Positions 10,809-20,049 of a stretch of DNA of 64,000 nucleotides are shown in pieces (the stretch's first letter is position 1; every line of letters begins with the position of its first letter). The position numbers were made by a program, and so were the translations under genes. Below the pieces are notes generated by a model. The model ran no database searches. It saw only the letters and a list, made by a program, of their open reading frames with translations, and was not told the origin of the DNA. This stretch comes from Prostheceraeus crozeri (lineage: Eukaryota > Platyhelminthes > Polycladida > Euryleptidae): the NCBI GenBank assembly GCA_907163375.1, contig CAJQUW010005739.1, positions 62,001-126,000 on the forward strand, in the 5' to 3' direction.

Positions 10809-11549
10809 ATGGAAGAAACAAAAGTGGATGAAACAAAAGTGGAAGGAACCTCAAGAATATATCCTTCGTTATCATATGAACGTAGTTCTACTTTAATGGA
10901 CATTGAAAAAATGGACATTGAAAAGATTAACATTGAAAAAATGAATAAAGAAAAACACAAAGATAGAGTTAGGTATATGAAAGATAAGGAATCTCAATTA
11001 TTATTAAGATTAGAGCATTATAAAAAGTTAAGAAAGAGATGGACTAAAGTTAAGAATGTAACACAAGGAATTGGCATATTCTTAACAATAAGTTTAGGTG
11101 CTTTGACAATTGTTATATCTTCAGGTGTTTTAGTAATTCCAGTAGTTGCTACAGCTTTAACAGGTACGGGTGTTTTTGCAACTTCACTTGTTACAATGTT
11201 AGATAAATCTTTAATAACTAAGAAACGAAAATCATTAAAAACTAAGCATTTACATATTAAAGAAGTCTATGATAAACTACATTACTACTTTCAAAGAGTA
11301 TGTGATGATAATGTTATTACGTTAGATGAGATTGAAAAATTTGATCAAATAGCTAATGAAGTAAATCAAATATCATTTCAATCACAGACAGAAAAAGTTG
11401 ATGATAAAAATAAAAAGGATGGCAAAATTTCTAGTGATGCTAAAATTTCTAATGAAGAAAATGACAAATTTTTTTTAGAAGAGCTAAAAACTTTAAGCGA
11501 AAATTTAAGCAAAACTTTATTAAACAAAACTTTATTAAACAAAACTTAA
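10809..11549 (+). CDS. Polinton membrane/coiled-coil protein, unknown family
   Basis: 246 residues if started at 10809, chosen because every gene of the element starts in an AAAAATG context. An upstream ATG at 10758 lies inside the terminal repeat. The N-terminus has a purine-rich run of codons (MEETKVDETKVEGT) and short repeats of M/IDIEKM. A basic helical stretch follows, then about 45 hydrophobic residues (about 93-140, FLTISLGALTIVISSGVLVIPVVATAL) that could form two membrane helices, then a Lys-rich tail. The C-terminus contains short repeats (KTLLN). A partial inverted copy lies at the other end of the element (27431-27815). Function is not recognised; a membrane role is inference. Confidence 0.75.
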   Translation: MEETKVDETKVEGTSRIYPSLSYERSSTLMDIEKMDIEKINIEKMNKEKHKDRVRYMKDKESQLLLRLEHYKKLRKRWTKVKNVTQGIGIFLTISLGALTIVISSGVLVIPVVATALTGTGVFATSLVTMLDKSLITKKRKSLKTKHLHIKEVYDKLHYYFQRVCDDNVITLDEIEKFDQIANEVNQISFQSQTEKVDDKNKKDGKISSDAKISNEENDKFFLEELKTLSENLSKTLLNKTLLNKT

Positions 11550-11685
11550 AACGAGAAAACTTTAACCGAGAAAACTTTAAACGAAAAGATGTCAAACAAC
11601 AAAGCAATAAAAAAATAATTTGTTCAGTAAAATGTTTTTGCTGTATTCCAATGTTACCACAAAATTCAAATATTATATTTTAAAA

Positions 11686-12507
11686 ATGGATAAAATTAGA
11701 GCTGATAATTTTAAAAGAATAAAACAATTAGAAGAGTTAATAAAACAAAGAAATATTATGAAAGAAAATCATCTTCAACATAGAATGATAAAAGCTGGTA
11801 TTCAATCTGATATGTTTGAAAAAATGCAGCAAACCGAGCAAGTAAAAACTGATTTTGAGAAAACTATGAAACCATTTAAAACTCTTGAAAAAGAAAGTAC
11901 AAATAATGATAAACAAATTGATATAACAGATCCAGAGCACAAAACTGTATTAGATCACTATGGATTACTAGAATCAAACATTAATAAGAAATTACCAAAA
12001 TCTATGCAATTTGAACATTCTATCTCATTTATAGATGGAAAAACAATACCTAGATTTTATCTCGGACAAAAAGAAATATTTCCACAACCTTTTCGAGGTA
12101 TAATTTTTTCACCAGATAAATCTCCTTTTGATTTAGATAGAAATTTTGTTAATCTTTTAAGAGGAGCAGATTTAAATAATTATGCTGTAGAAGATCTCAT
12201 AAAATATAAAGCTATGTTAGACAGAGTTGGTGCAGTAAAATCTCTTAGACGTTATAAACAATTAGAAAATTTATTATCAACGGGAGTTAAAGTAGGGAAA
12301 GGTTTATCTGAAAAACAGAAAACTGAAACAACCATATTTTTACCAGATGATCCACAAGAATTACTAAATAGATTAAATATTTTAATATCTGCAATAAAAG
12401 AAGGACATAATTCTAGTTTCAATGAAATTCATGCTATATTGAAAAGACTGTTAGAAAAGAAGATTCTAAATGAAGAGGATTATAAAAGTATAACCGGTCA
12501 TCTCTGA
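11686..12507 (+). CDS. Polinton-conserved unknown protein, 273 aa
   Basis: Start 11686 is preferred to the in-frame ATG at 11620 because TTTTAAAAATGG matches the other genes. The N-terminal 90 residues are charged and likely coiled coil (KRIKQLEELIKQRNIMKENH). The C-terminal part has a globular look: HSISFIDGKTIPRFYLGQKEIF, then GIIFSPDKSPFDLDRNFV, then NNYAVEDLIKYKAMLDRVGA. This layout resembles an uncharacterised domain often seen in arthropod Polinton proteins (DUF8207-like in my recollection), which needs a profile search. Function unknown. It ends 105 bp before the minor capsid gene, and a GC micro-hairpin follows the stop codon. Confidence 0.75.
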   Translation: MDKIRADNFKRIKQLEELIKQRNIMKENHLQHRMIKAGIQSDMFEKMQQTEQVKTDFEKTMKPFKTLEKESTNNDKQIDITDPEHKTVLDHYGLLESNINKKLPKSMQFEHSISFIDGKTIPRFYLGQKEIFPQPFRGIIFSPDKSPFDLDRNFVNLLRGADLNNYAVEDLIKYKAMLDRVGAVKSLRRYKQLENLLSTGVKVGKGLSEKQKTETTIFLPDDPQELLNRLNILISAIKEGHNSSFNEIHAILKRLLEKKILNEEDYKSITGHL

Positions 12508-12516
12508 TGTCTTTAA

Positions 12517-12527
12517 GGGCTTCGCCC
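12517..12527 (+). terminator. GC micro-hairpin after the 273-aa gene
   Basis: GGGC-TTC-GCCC begins 10 bases after the stop codon in an AT-rich spacer. It belongs to the element-wide family of 3-nt-loop hairpins. A role in 3'-end formation is inference, by analogy with the hairpin rule of mimivirus transcripts. Confidence 0.5.
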
Positions 12528-12612
12528 GTAGCTGAAATATGTTGTTGTTTTTAATTTTTTATAAAAAAAAATATTTCATAAAAAAATATTTATTTAAAAT
12601 TTTAACTAAAAA

Positions 12613-13401
12613 ATGTGTTCAGCAGATTTAGACAAAATTAATAATCATTTAGAAAATTTGACAGAGATTTTGGGTTCATCAAAATTTAGTACGACGTTAA
12701 AAATTATAACAACTACTTCATCACACACTTGTAATTTAGAACCCATTCTACATTTGGAACAAAATAAAAATTATCAAATTGCATTGACTAGTTTCTCCAC
12801 ATTTAACACTATTCAAAACGTTATAAAAGATGTGAATGATCAATTTAGATATTCTACTGATAAAGGCAAAACATGGAAAATATTAACTTTTCTTCCTGGT
12901 TCTTACGAAGTTGAAACAATATCAAATGAAATTAAGAGACATTTAGGTATACCATTTAAAGATAAGAAACAATTACATTTTGCAGTTGAACCGGCAGTTA
13001 ATAAATTTTCTCTTACTTTAGACGAAAATCATCAAGTTGATTTTAATCATGATAGATCATTGTCAAAGCTATTAGGATTTAATAAACATACCTATAGTCA
13101 AGGTTATCATTTAGGTGAGAAGATTCCAAAAATAACTGAAATAAATTCAATTGTTGTACATTGTGACATTATTGAAGGAGGATATATAAATGGTAAATTG
13201 TCAAATTTAATATTCAGTTTTCCAGCTTTTACTGTACCCATTGGTTATAGATTAAATGTATTTCCACAAACATTAATATATTTTCCTATTACAAGAAAAA
13301 CTATTAACAACATTAACATTAGAATCACTGATGAAAAAGGACAAGAAATAAATTTTGGAGGTGAAGAGATTATGATAGATCTTTTGGTTCGGGAGGTATA
13401 A
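12613..13401 (+). CDS. minor capsid protein (penton-like, single jelly roll)
   Basis: 262 residues. NKNYQIALTSFSTFNTIQNV near residue 54 is the pattern at the start of Polinton/adintovirus penton proteins. Later features are short beta-rich segments with FPAFTVPIGYRLNVFPQTLIYFPIT and a C-terminal NFGGEEIMIDLLVREV, also typical. Family members form the five-fold vertices of the capsid. Position directly before the packaging ATPase is common in these elements. The start is AACTAAAAAATG. The fold assignment rests on recognised sequence patterns and element context. Confidence 0.8.
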   Translation: MCSADLDKINNHLENLTEILGSSKFSTTLKIITTTSSHTCNLEPILHLEQNKNYQIALTSFSTFNTIQNVIKDVNDQFRYSTDKGKTWKILTFLPGSYEVETISNEIKRHLGIPFKDKKQLHFAVEPAVNKFSLTLDENHQVDFNHDRSLSKLLGFNKHTYSQGYHLGEKIPKITEINSIVVHCDIIEGGYINGKLSNLIFSFPAFTVPIGYRLNVFPQTLIYFPITRKTINNINIRITDEKGQEINFGGEEIMIDLLVREV

Positions 13402-13489
13402 ACTCCCACGCGAAGCTAGAGAAGTTTAATTTTCTTCTTCTTTAGAAACAAAAAATACAAAAAATAAAGATAATTTTTTTTATTAAAAA

Positions 13490-14257
13490 ATGAGTGAACT
13501 ACCTCCATTAAATAAAAAAAAACTTAAATTTAATCATCATCCAAATTTATCTAATAAAGTTTTGTCAGTTATTTGTGGAAGATCAGGATGTGGAAAAACA
13601 TATCTATTATTTAAAATTTTAACGACTCCAAATTTTTTGGATTATAACAATCTTATAATTTATACAACAACAGCAGAACAACCCGTCTATCAATTTTTAA
13701 AATATGGATTTGAAAATAATCTTAAAAAAACTGCAATTGCTTCATTATTCAAAGAATATGAAAAATCTGAAGATGAAGAAGAAATAAGTTCGTGGTGTGA
13801 AGAAGCAACAAAAAATAATCAGTTAGTAGAATCTAATAAAAATAAGCATATAAAAATACAATTAATAGATGATAGTGGTAATATGCAAGATCCTAGTAAA
13901 CTAGATAAAACAATGAAACATTGTGTAATTTTTGATGATTGTGTTAATGATAGAAATCAGTCAGTTCAGAGAAATTATTTCACAAGAGGTAGACATAATA
14001 ACTGTAGTGTATTTTATTTAACACAAAGTATGTATTCATTAGACGGAAGTGTTATTAGAAAGAATGCAAATATATTTATACTATTTGAAATAAATGCAAG
14101 AAACTTAAGTGATTTGTTAAGAGATTTATGTGTAAGAAATAAAGATGAATTTAAACAATCGTGTAACAATGCTTGGTCAAAAGATTATGGATTTATCACA
14201 ATTAATATTGATAAAAAAATTCATGAAAGAGTTATAGAAAATATTTTCGAGGAGTGA
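13490..14257 (+). CDS. FtsK/HerA-type genome packaging ATPase
   Basis: 255 residues, the usual size for Polinton and adintovirus packaging ATPases (A32-like). Walker A is GRSGCGKT at residues 30-37. Walker B is CVIFDDC with Asp149-Asp150. A following RNYFTRGRHNNCSVFYLTQS stretch corresponds to the sensor/arginine region of this family. In the family it is a ring motor that pumps DNA into the capsid. It lies between the penton-like gene and a 101-aa gene, all on the plus strand. The stop is followed by a GC-rich direct repeat (GAACGGAGTG, twice) at about 14262-14283. Confidence 0.93.
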   Translation: MSELPPLNKKKLKFNHHPNLSNKVLSVICGRSGCGKTYLLFKILTTPNFLDYNNLIIYTTTAEQPVYQFLKYGFENNLKKTAIASLFKEYEKSEDEEEISSWCEEATKNNQLVESNKNKHIKIQLIDDSGNMQDPSKLDKTMKHCVIFDDCVNDRNQSVQRNYFTRGRHNNCSVFYLTQSMYSLDGSVIRKNANIFILFEINARNLSDLLRDLCVRNKDEFKQSCNNAWSKDYGFITINIDKKIHERVIENIFEE

Positions 14258-14334
14258 TCGAACGGAGTGACCGAACGGAGTGGCCGAATAATTTTTTCTT
14301 ATAAATTTTTTGTTAATAAAAATAAAAAAAAAAT

Positions 14335-14640
14335 ATGTTGAATGATTATAAGATAGAGCATGTACCAGTTTTAAAAGATTATCGTCATCCTACAAATCCT
14401 GTAAATTCGAAGAAAGAAGCTAGATTTTATTATCATCATAAATACGTAGCGCTCGTTACAGATTATAAAACAAAACATGGTATTAAACCGTGTGTTAAAA
14501 CAAAAGACTTTCCACTTTGTTTAAGAAGTTTCCGAGTATTTTTGGCGTATAATAATTTATGGTGGTTGGTTAAGAAAGAACATTTAACAGCACATGAATT
14601 AGAAACATTACATCAATTACATATTCCTGTGTATATGTAA
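14335..14640 (+). CDS. small unknown protein, 101 aa
   Basis: A compact frame with the element's usual A-rich start (AAAAAAATATG) and a GC inverted repeat after the stop, so it is treated as a gene. Rich in Tyr, His and Lys: YRHPTNPVNSKKEARFYYHHKY near the N-terminus, CLRSFRVFLAYNNLWWLVKK in the middle, and a helical HELETLHQLHIP tail. No signal peptide or membrane segment. I do not recognise it. It sits 50 bp upstream of the polymerase gene. Confidence 0.7.
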   Translation: MLNDYKIEHVPVLKDYRHPTNPVNSKKEARFYYHHKYVALVTDYKTKHGIKPCVKTKDFPLCLRSFRVFLAYNNLWWLVKKEHLTAHELETLHQLHIPVYM

Positions 14641-14645
14641 AAACG

Positions 14646-14657
14646 GAACCGAGGTTC
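14646..14657 (+). terminator. GC inverted repeat after the 101-aa gene
   Basis: GAACC-GA-GGTTC starts 6 bases after the stop codon. It is similar to the 3-nt-loop hairpins elsewhere in the element, with a 2- or 4-nt loop depending on pairing. Confidence 0.45.
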
Positions 14658-14689
14658 TATGTAAAAATTCATTTTTTCTTTTAAAAAAT

Positions 14690-17600
14690 ATGAATCGTGA
14701 AATGTCTCTCGGACAAACGTCTAGGATTGATGAATTAATCAAGAAACAAACTGCTGAGTTTGATGCGCAAATTAAACATAGTAAACGTATTAAAAAACAG
14801 AAACGTACTAGGCGTAGTATTAGACGTAATACTAAAAAACAGAAACGTGGAACAAAAGAAATATTAGAAACTCCTATTAGTGATATCTTTTTTGATGATA
14901 GAATTAAGGATGAACTTGGTGATGATTTATGTAATTTATTTAATCCAAATGAAATTAAATATGAAAATGTATCTTTTATTAATGTAGTAAATGATATGCG
15001 GAAACTTTTAGCAAATGGTAAAATTATTAATTTACTTGGAAAAGTTGTTAAAGATCAGGAAAATATAATTCAAAATTTTTACGTAACCTTCTATAATAAA
15101 AAATCATTTGAAACATGGTTTTCGAATCTGGATGAGAAATCCGATGCTAACGAATGGATTTTTACAGGTAATATTAAATATGAAGATTTTGGAATGAAGT
15201 TAGTACAAAGATCGCATAGAGGGGCAGGGATTAATATGAAATATAGAATCAAAGAATATTTCGGTGAATATTGTTATATTCCTTCTGAAGATTTTTGTTT
15301 TATTAAATGTTATAATGTTTTACGAGGTTTTAATGAAGAACAAGGAGAAATGATGAAAGAAATGTTTAATAATTTTTTATATAAAGAGAAAGCCACATCC
15401 AGAACAGGAGTAATGTCAAACTGTAAATTTTCTCAATTCAATAAATATTTTGGAGAATGTGTTCAATATTATAGTCCTGCCAATCGTCATTTAAATCCTA
15501 GAGGAATTGAAACGTTTCATAATTATGTTTATTACAATTATTTTCACGCAGGTTCAACAATTGGTCACTATTGTTTAATTAATAAATCTCATAAATTAAA
15601 AGCTATTAGAGAAATTGAAAATAATTTCAAACCCATATATAAAACAGTTACTGATGAAAATCTAACAACGCGTCCATATAAAATCATAACAAAGAAAAAA
15701 ATTGACTATGGTTCAACATATATTTGGGATCTCGAAACTTTTCCCGATCCTAACTGTTCAACAGCTCATCCTATTCCTTACGCTGTAGGAGCTATTAATT
15801 TTAATAAATTTATATGTTGTTTACCGAAACAAAGATTGAAAGAATTAGAAACACGTTTGTTAAGTGATATGATTAAAATTAAACGATCAAAAGATGAAGA
15901 TGAAATTAAAAAACTTAAAAAACAGATTAATGAGTATAATAATTTAACTGAATTAGAATTTAATAAACTTCAAAATTGTGTGAAAATATTTACGAGAACT
16001 GAGGATGATGAATGTTCGATCGGGGGAAACCCAGAGGACGTATGTCCGATCCATCAATTTTTTAAAACTCTTGGAAAATTTAATTATTCTAGAGTAACTT
16101 TAATAGCTCACAATTCATCAGGTTTTGATTCCTATTTTCCGATAAAAGCTAATTTTAAATTATCTAAACCGCCTCTTAAAACTTCAAGAGGAATATTGAC
16201 TGCTTCATTACAAAATCCTTATACAACTGAATGTGTTAGTAGATACATTCAAAAATCTTTTAGATTTAAAAACAATATGAAAAAAGATTCACCTTCAGGT
16301 AAATTAGCACTTCAAACTATTATAATGAAATGTAGTTATCAACATGTAAAAACAAGTCTTTCTAAATGGTGTGAGAATTTTAAAATTCCTACGAATGTGT
16401 GTAAATTAAATTATGAAATTGGAGACATAACACATGAAAATTATAAAGAAAAAGAAAATGAATGGAGACCATATTTAGTTAACGATATTCTTTCTTTAGC
16501 TTTTTGTATCTACAAATATAATAATGTTATGCAAGATTTAGTTGGTGAAGATATAACTACTAATTTGACATCCTCTGCTTTAACATTTAACGGTTGGATG
16601 AAAAGCGTACAAAATGACAATATAAATATTCATTCTCATATAGATTTATGGGCTAGAAATTATATTAGAAAATCTGTTAAAGGTGGAAGAGTTTCAGCAA
16701 ATATAAGAAAATACATATCGCCATTTTGTAGCATCTTGTTACCAATATTAAAACAGTATTTACCTGGTCGCTACGCTGGGGGGACTTTGTCCCTTGGTCG
16801 CTACGCTGAGGGGACTTTGTCCCTTGGTCGCTACGCTGGTGGGGTTTTGTCCCCTGGAAATAATTTAATAGATTTAATGAAACAGTATCGAGATTTAGGA
16901 GATAAAACTGAAATTTGTAAGAAAATTGCAAATCAACTACTTGAACAAAAAAATGAATTTCTAATGGCTTTTGATGCAACATCTTTATATCCATCAGCTA
17001 TGTATGATGAAAATTCAGAATACCCTAAAGCTGAATCAGCTAGAAAATTTCGTCAAGAAGAAGAGCGGGAAATAGTATATAAATTTAATACACAAACATT
17101 TAGACCAAAAACTGGAATATTCTCTGTTGTGTTTCAATATCCGAATGATATGTTTTTCCAACCAGTTCCTATTAAAGATAAAGTTAAAAATCAAAATAAT
17201 AATTCTCATGTAAAAGTAATCAGGTTTAGAAATGGTATATGTTATGATGTATTAACTTCTGTTGACATACAAGAAATTGTTAGATGTGGGGGGAAAATCT
17301 TACATATTACTGATGGTATAATTTATGAAAAAAATTATCAAGTTTCACCATTTCGAAATTATATTGAAAAACTTTTTAATTTGAGAAAAAGATATAAAAC
17401 AGAAGGAAATACTGTAGGTGATGAGTTAATTAAATTATTGATGAATTCGCTATATGGCAAAACTGTGCAAAAAGATATAACCACTAAATATCATTTATGG
17501 AATGAGAATACATTGAGAAAAAATTTCACTCAAGAAGTAAAAGATTATGAAAAATTAAATGATGACCAATATTTAGCGAAAGTAGAAATGGAAGATGATG

Positions 17601-18247
17601 AATTTCTCAAAACTAATATTGTAAAAGATGGGAAGACGTCATTCATGCCATCACACTTAGGTTCTTTCATTCTTTCTCACTCTAGAAGAATCATGAATAA
17701 CTTTATTTTAGAAATTAATGGTTTCAAAGAAAAATACATTCATTATACAGATACTGATTCAATATATATTTCCAATGAGCTCTTTAATAAATTAGACGCG
17801 GCTGGATATGTTGGAGGAGAATTGTGTCAAGGGAAAAATGATTATGGAAATGGTGGAATTATTTTTGCAATGTTTATTGCACCTAAAGTAAAATACTGTA
17901 TTACTGTAGATGAACAAGGGAGACTTAGTGAAAAGAAAACATTCAAAGGTTATTCACAAAACAAAGTAAAAGTAGAAGATTTTCTAAAATTATATTCGGG
18001 GAAAACATTATCGACTACAGTTAATAAACCATGGAAAAGATCTTTAGAAACTGGAATTAGTATTCCTGATAAAAATAATAATACTGAAGAAAAAAAATTT
18101 TCTGGTCAAATAAATATTCTTAAACGTCAAGCACCTGATGAAAATGAAATTATGTTACCTTATAACGGAGAAGATATTCAAGCTGAAATATTTCAAACAA
18201 TCATCTGTGAGAGTAATTTAAGTGATGATGATGACACGTGGGAATAA
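14690..18247 (+). CDS. polB: family B DNA polymerase, protein-primed type
   Basis: 1185 residues, in the usual range for Polinton polymerases. Exonuclease motifs: WDLETF with Asp347 and Glu349 (Exo I), AHNSSGFDSYF (Exo II), YLVNDILSLA (Exo III). Polymerase motifs: FDATSLYPS with Asp761 (A), KLLMNSLYGK around Asn919 (B), YTDTDSIYI with Asp1021 and Asp1023 (C), then PKVKYCI. The basic N-terminus (KRIKKQKRTRRSIRRN) may be nuclear targeting or DNA binding. In the family it copies the linear element from a protein primer. An in-frame 3 x 30-bp GC-rich insert lies just before motif A, between residues about 693 and 722; see the separate entry. Confidence 0.97.
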   Translation: MNREMSLGQTSRIDELIKKQTAEFDAQIKHSKRIKKQKRTRRSIRRNTKKQKRGTKEILETPISDIFFDDRIKDELGDDLCNLFNPNEIKYENVSFINVVNDMRKLLANGKIINLLGKVVKDQENIIQNFYVTFYNKKSFETWFSNLDEKSDANEWIFTGNIKYEDFGMKLVQRSHRGAGINMKYRIKEYFGEYCYIPSEDFCFIKCYNVLRGFNEEQGEMMKEMFNNFLYKEKATSRTGVMSNCKFSQFNKYFGECVQYYSPANRHLNPRGIETFHNYVYYNYFHAGSTIGHYCLINKSHKLKAIREIENNFKPIYKTVTDENLTTRPYKIITKKKIDYGSTYIWDLETFPDPNCSTAHPIPYAVGAINFNKFICCLPKQRLKELETRLLSDMIKIKRSKDEDEIKKLKKQINEYNNLTELEFNKLQNCVKIFTRTEDDECSIGGNPEDVCPIHQFFKTLGKFNYSRVTLIAHNSSGFDSYFPIKANFKLSKPPLKTSRGILTASLQNPYTTECVSRYIQKSFRFKNNMKKDSPSGKLALQTIIMKCSYQHVKTSLSKWCENFKIPTNVCKLNYEIGDITHENYKEKENEWRPYLVNDILSLAFCIYKYNNVMQDLVGEDITTNLTSSALTFNGWMKSVQNDNINIHSHIDLWARNYIRKSVKGGRVSANIRKYISPFCSILLPILKQYLPGRYAGGTLSLGRYAEGTLSLGRYAGGVLSPGNNLIDLMKQYRDLGDKTEICKKIANQLLEQKNEFLMAFDATSLYPSAMYDENSEYPKAESARKFRQEEEREIVYKFNTQTFRPKTGIFSVVFQYPNDMFFQPVPIKDKVKNQNNNSHVKVIRFRNGICYDVLTSVDIQEIVRCGGKILHITDGIIYEKNYQVSPFRNYIEKLFNLRKRYKTEGNTVGDELIKLLMNSLYGKTVQKDITTKYHLWNENTLRKNFTQEVKDYEKLNDDQYLAKVEMEDDEFLKTNIVKDGKTSFMPSHLGSFILSHSRRIMNNFILEINGFKEKYIHYTDTDSIYISNELFNKLDAAGYVGGELCQGKNDYGNGGIIFAMFIAPKVKYCITVDEQGRLSEKKTFKGYSQNKVKVEDFLKLYSGKTLSTTVNKPWKRSLETGISIPDKNNNTEEKKFSGQINILKRQAPDENEIMLPYNGEDIQAEIFQTIICESNLSDDDDTWE
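16766..16855 (+). repeat. three 30-bp GC-rich repeats in frame inside polB
   Basis: Three head-to-tail copies (16766-16795, 16796-16825, 16826-16855), each starting GGTCGCTACGCTG and coding for a decapeptide of type GRYAGGTLSL. The first two copies contain GGGAC-TTT-GTCCC, a micro-hairpin of the same design as elsewhere in the element. The length is a multiple of 3 and the flanking polymerase frame continues. Base composition is much richer in GC than the rest of the gene. Confidence 0.95.
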
Positions 18248-18580
18248 AAATTTTTTTATAACATCTAAAAAATTTATTACATCTAAAAATTTATAACATC
18301 TAAAAAATTTATAACATCTAAAAAATTTATTACATCTAAAAACTTATTACATCTAAAAACTTTATTACATCTAAAAACTTATTACATCTAAAAAATTTAT
18401 TACATCTAAAAATTTTATAACATCTAAAAATTTTATAACATCTAAAAATTTTATAACATCTAAAAAATTTATTACATCTAAAAAATTTATAACATCTAAA
18501 AATTTATTACATCTAAAAAATTTATTACATCTAAAAATTTATAACATCTAAAAATTTTATTACATATGAAAATATATTTA
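18248..18580. repeat. AT-rich tandem repeats between convergent genes
   Basis: About 18 copies of a 17-19-bp unit, ACATCTAAAAA with a variable A/T-rich tail (TTTATA or TTTATT). The region separates the 3' end of polB from the 3' end of the minus-strand 433-aa gene. No coding potential. Confidence 0.9.
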
Positions 18581-18617
18581 TCGAATATTTTGTTATTTTC
18601 TATTAAGTTTTATCATA

Positions 18618-19919
18618 TTAAGTTTCATCATATAATGTTTTATCAAAAGATAATTTAAATTTTTTTTCACTAACTATTGATTCTTCATCATCATCATCAA
18701 TTGATTCTTCATCATCATCATAAATTGTTTCTTCATCATCATAAATTACACTTTTTGGGATTGGATGCCCTTCCATGATAGGATACCATTCTCTTATTGG
18801 AATATCTAATTCTAAATTACATCTTTTATCTGATAATAATATAATAGAGAAAAATATTGGTCTTTGATCTCTTTTGGAAAATTTAATAACACCACCATAA
18901 TCTGAATCACTTTTAGTTTTTGTTAAAGATGATAAAATTTTAAATTGATTAGATGTAAATCCTAATTTAAATTTTGTAGACCCGACACATAGTTGTCTAA
19001 CAGTATCTTCAACTATACCATCATTATTATTTTCAATTGTAAGAAAATGAAATTTAGATAAATTTTTATAATTACTAATATTTTTATAATCTTTTTTACC
19101 ATTTACACCTTTTTCAGATGTTTCAGAATCATCATCTATATTATCATAAGATTCTTTAAGATCGGGCAAAGCCCTAGAACCTTCGGTTCGTTTATTATGA
19201 ATATGATTATGGTCATTGTTAATAGTATAAGGTGTTGTCCACATATAAATTTTTTCTTGTTGAGCTAAGCCATTTATGTAAGATTTTAACAAATTAATAT
19301 TTAAGTTTGAATATAATCCTATATACGTATCATCATCATATCTTTGCGGCATTTCTAATGTTTCTTGTTTATGAATTGTGTCTCTATAATAAACTTGACA
19401 TAATAATTCTTCATTATGTTTTTTACTCTCTATATGAATGTTATATTGATTTTGATCGTCAACAAATAATCTAATTTTTTCTTTCGAAAAAGATTTTAAT
19501 TTTTTAACTAATTCTTTAATATTGATATAATTAATAATTTTAGTTTCTATCCAATCAGTATTACTAATTGGTAACACTGCTCTAATAAATCCATAAACAT
19601 TATTATGACCTATTATAACCATATTTTCTTTATTTAATTCCACATAAGCTACATCATTATATTTACTAACAATATCCATAAATTTAATAAATGGATCCCC
19701 CGGAAATAAACAATAATTAGTTTCTATAGAAGGTAAACCTTTAGTCTGTTCTCTAAATATTTCGGCTTGTAATTGAAATAAAATATTAACATCTATACAT
19801 GGATTATTATTATTATTATTATTATCAAAACATTTATTTTCAAATCCCGTTGATCTCGTCGAATAAGAAGAACAGGATGATGCGGGCGAATATAATTTTT
19901 TTAAATTTGGATTTTCCAT
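18618..19919 (-). CDS. 433-aa protein, possible sliding-clamp-like fold
   Basis: The start at 19919 has the A-run context. Residues about 70-190 read like half of a DNA clamp: FIKFMDIVSKYNDVAYVEL, then NNVYGFIRAVL, INIKELVKKLKSF, IRLFVDD. A second clamp-like half could be FKLGFTSNQFKILSSL and FFSIILLSDKRCNLELDIP near residues 325-390. A Ser/Asn-rich head, an Asp-rich middle and a strongly acidic tail (DDDEESIDDDDEESI) flank these. A PCNA-like processivity factor would suit a gene next to the polymerase, but this is inference from pattern alone and an unknown structural role is equally open. It is one of only two minus-strand genes of the element. Confidence 0.65.
   Translation of the reverse strand: MENPNLKKLYSPASSCSSYSTRSTGFENKCFDNNNNNNNPCIDVNILFQLQAEIFREQTKGLPSIETNYCLFPGDPFIKFMDIVSKYNDVAYVELNKENMVIIGHNNVYGFIRAVLPISNTDWIETKIINYINIKELVKKLKSFSKEKIRLFVDDQNQYNIHIESKKHNEELLCQVYYRDTIHKQETLEMPQRYDDDTYIGLYSNLNINLLKSYINGLAQQEKIYMWTTPYTINNDHNHIHNKRTEGSRALPDLKESYDNIDDDSETSEKGVNGKKDYKNISNYKNLSKFHFLTIENNNDGIVEDTVRQLCVGSTKFKLGFTSNQFKILSSLTKTKSDSDYGGVIKFSKRDQRPIFFSIILLSDKRCNLELDIPIREWYPIMEGHPIPKSVIYDDEETIYDDDEESIDDDDEESIVSEKKFKLSFDKTLYDET
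19164..19189. repeat. two adjacent micro-hairpins inside the 433-aa gene
   Basis: GGGC-AAA-GCCC (19164-19174) and GAACC-TTC-GGTTC (19177-19189) lie 2 bases apart in a low-complexity acidic linker, in frame with the gene. Both have 3-nt loops. Confidence 0.85.
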
Positions 19920-20049
19920 TTTTTTATTTTTATTAGAAAAAATTTTATTTTTTATTTTTATTAGAAAAAATTTTATTTTTTATTGTTATTAGAAAAAATT
20001 TTATTTTTTATTTTTATTAGAAAAAATTTTATTTTTTTATTGTTAAAAA
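19920..20049. promoter_or_regulatory. divergent promoter region with 4 AT-rich repeats
   Basis: Only 130 bp separate the divergent starts at 19919 (minus) and 20050 (plus). The space holds about four copies of a roughly 31-bp unit containing TTTTTATTAGAAAAAATTTTA. Both genes must be controlled from here. Confidence 0.7.

Noticed and set aside
18248-18580. CRISPR-like array (short regularly spaced repeats)
   Set aside because: Units of 17-19 bp run head to tail without unique spacers, in a eukaryotic element. A simple AT-rich tandem repeat.
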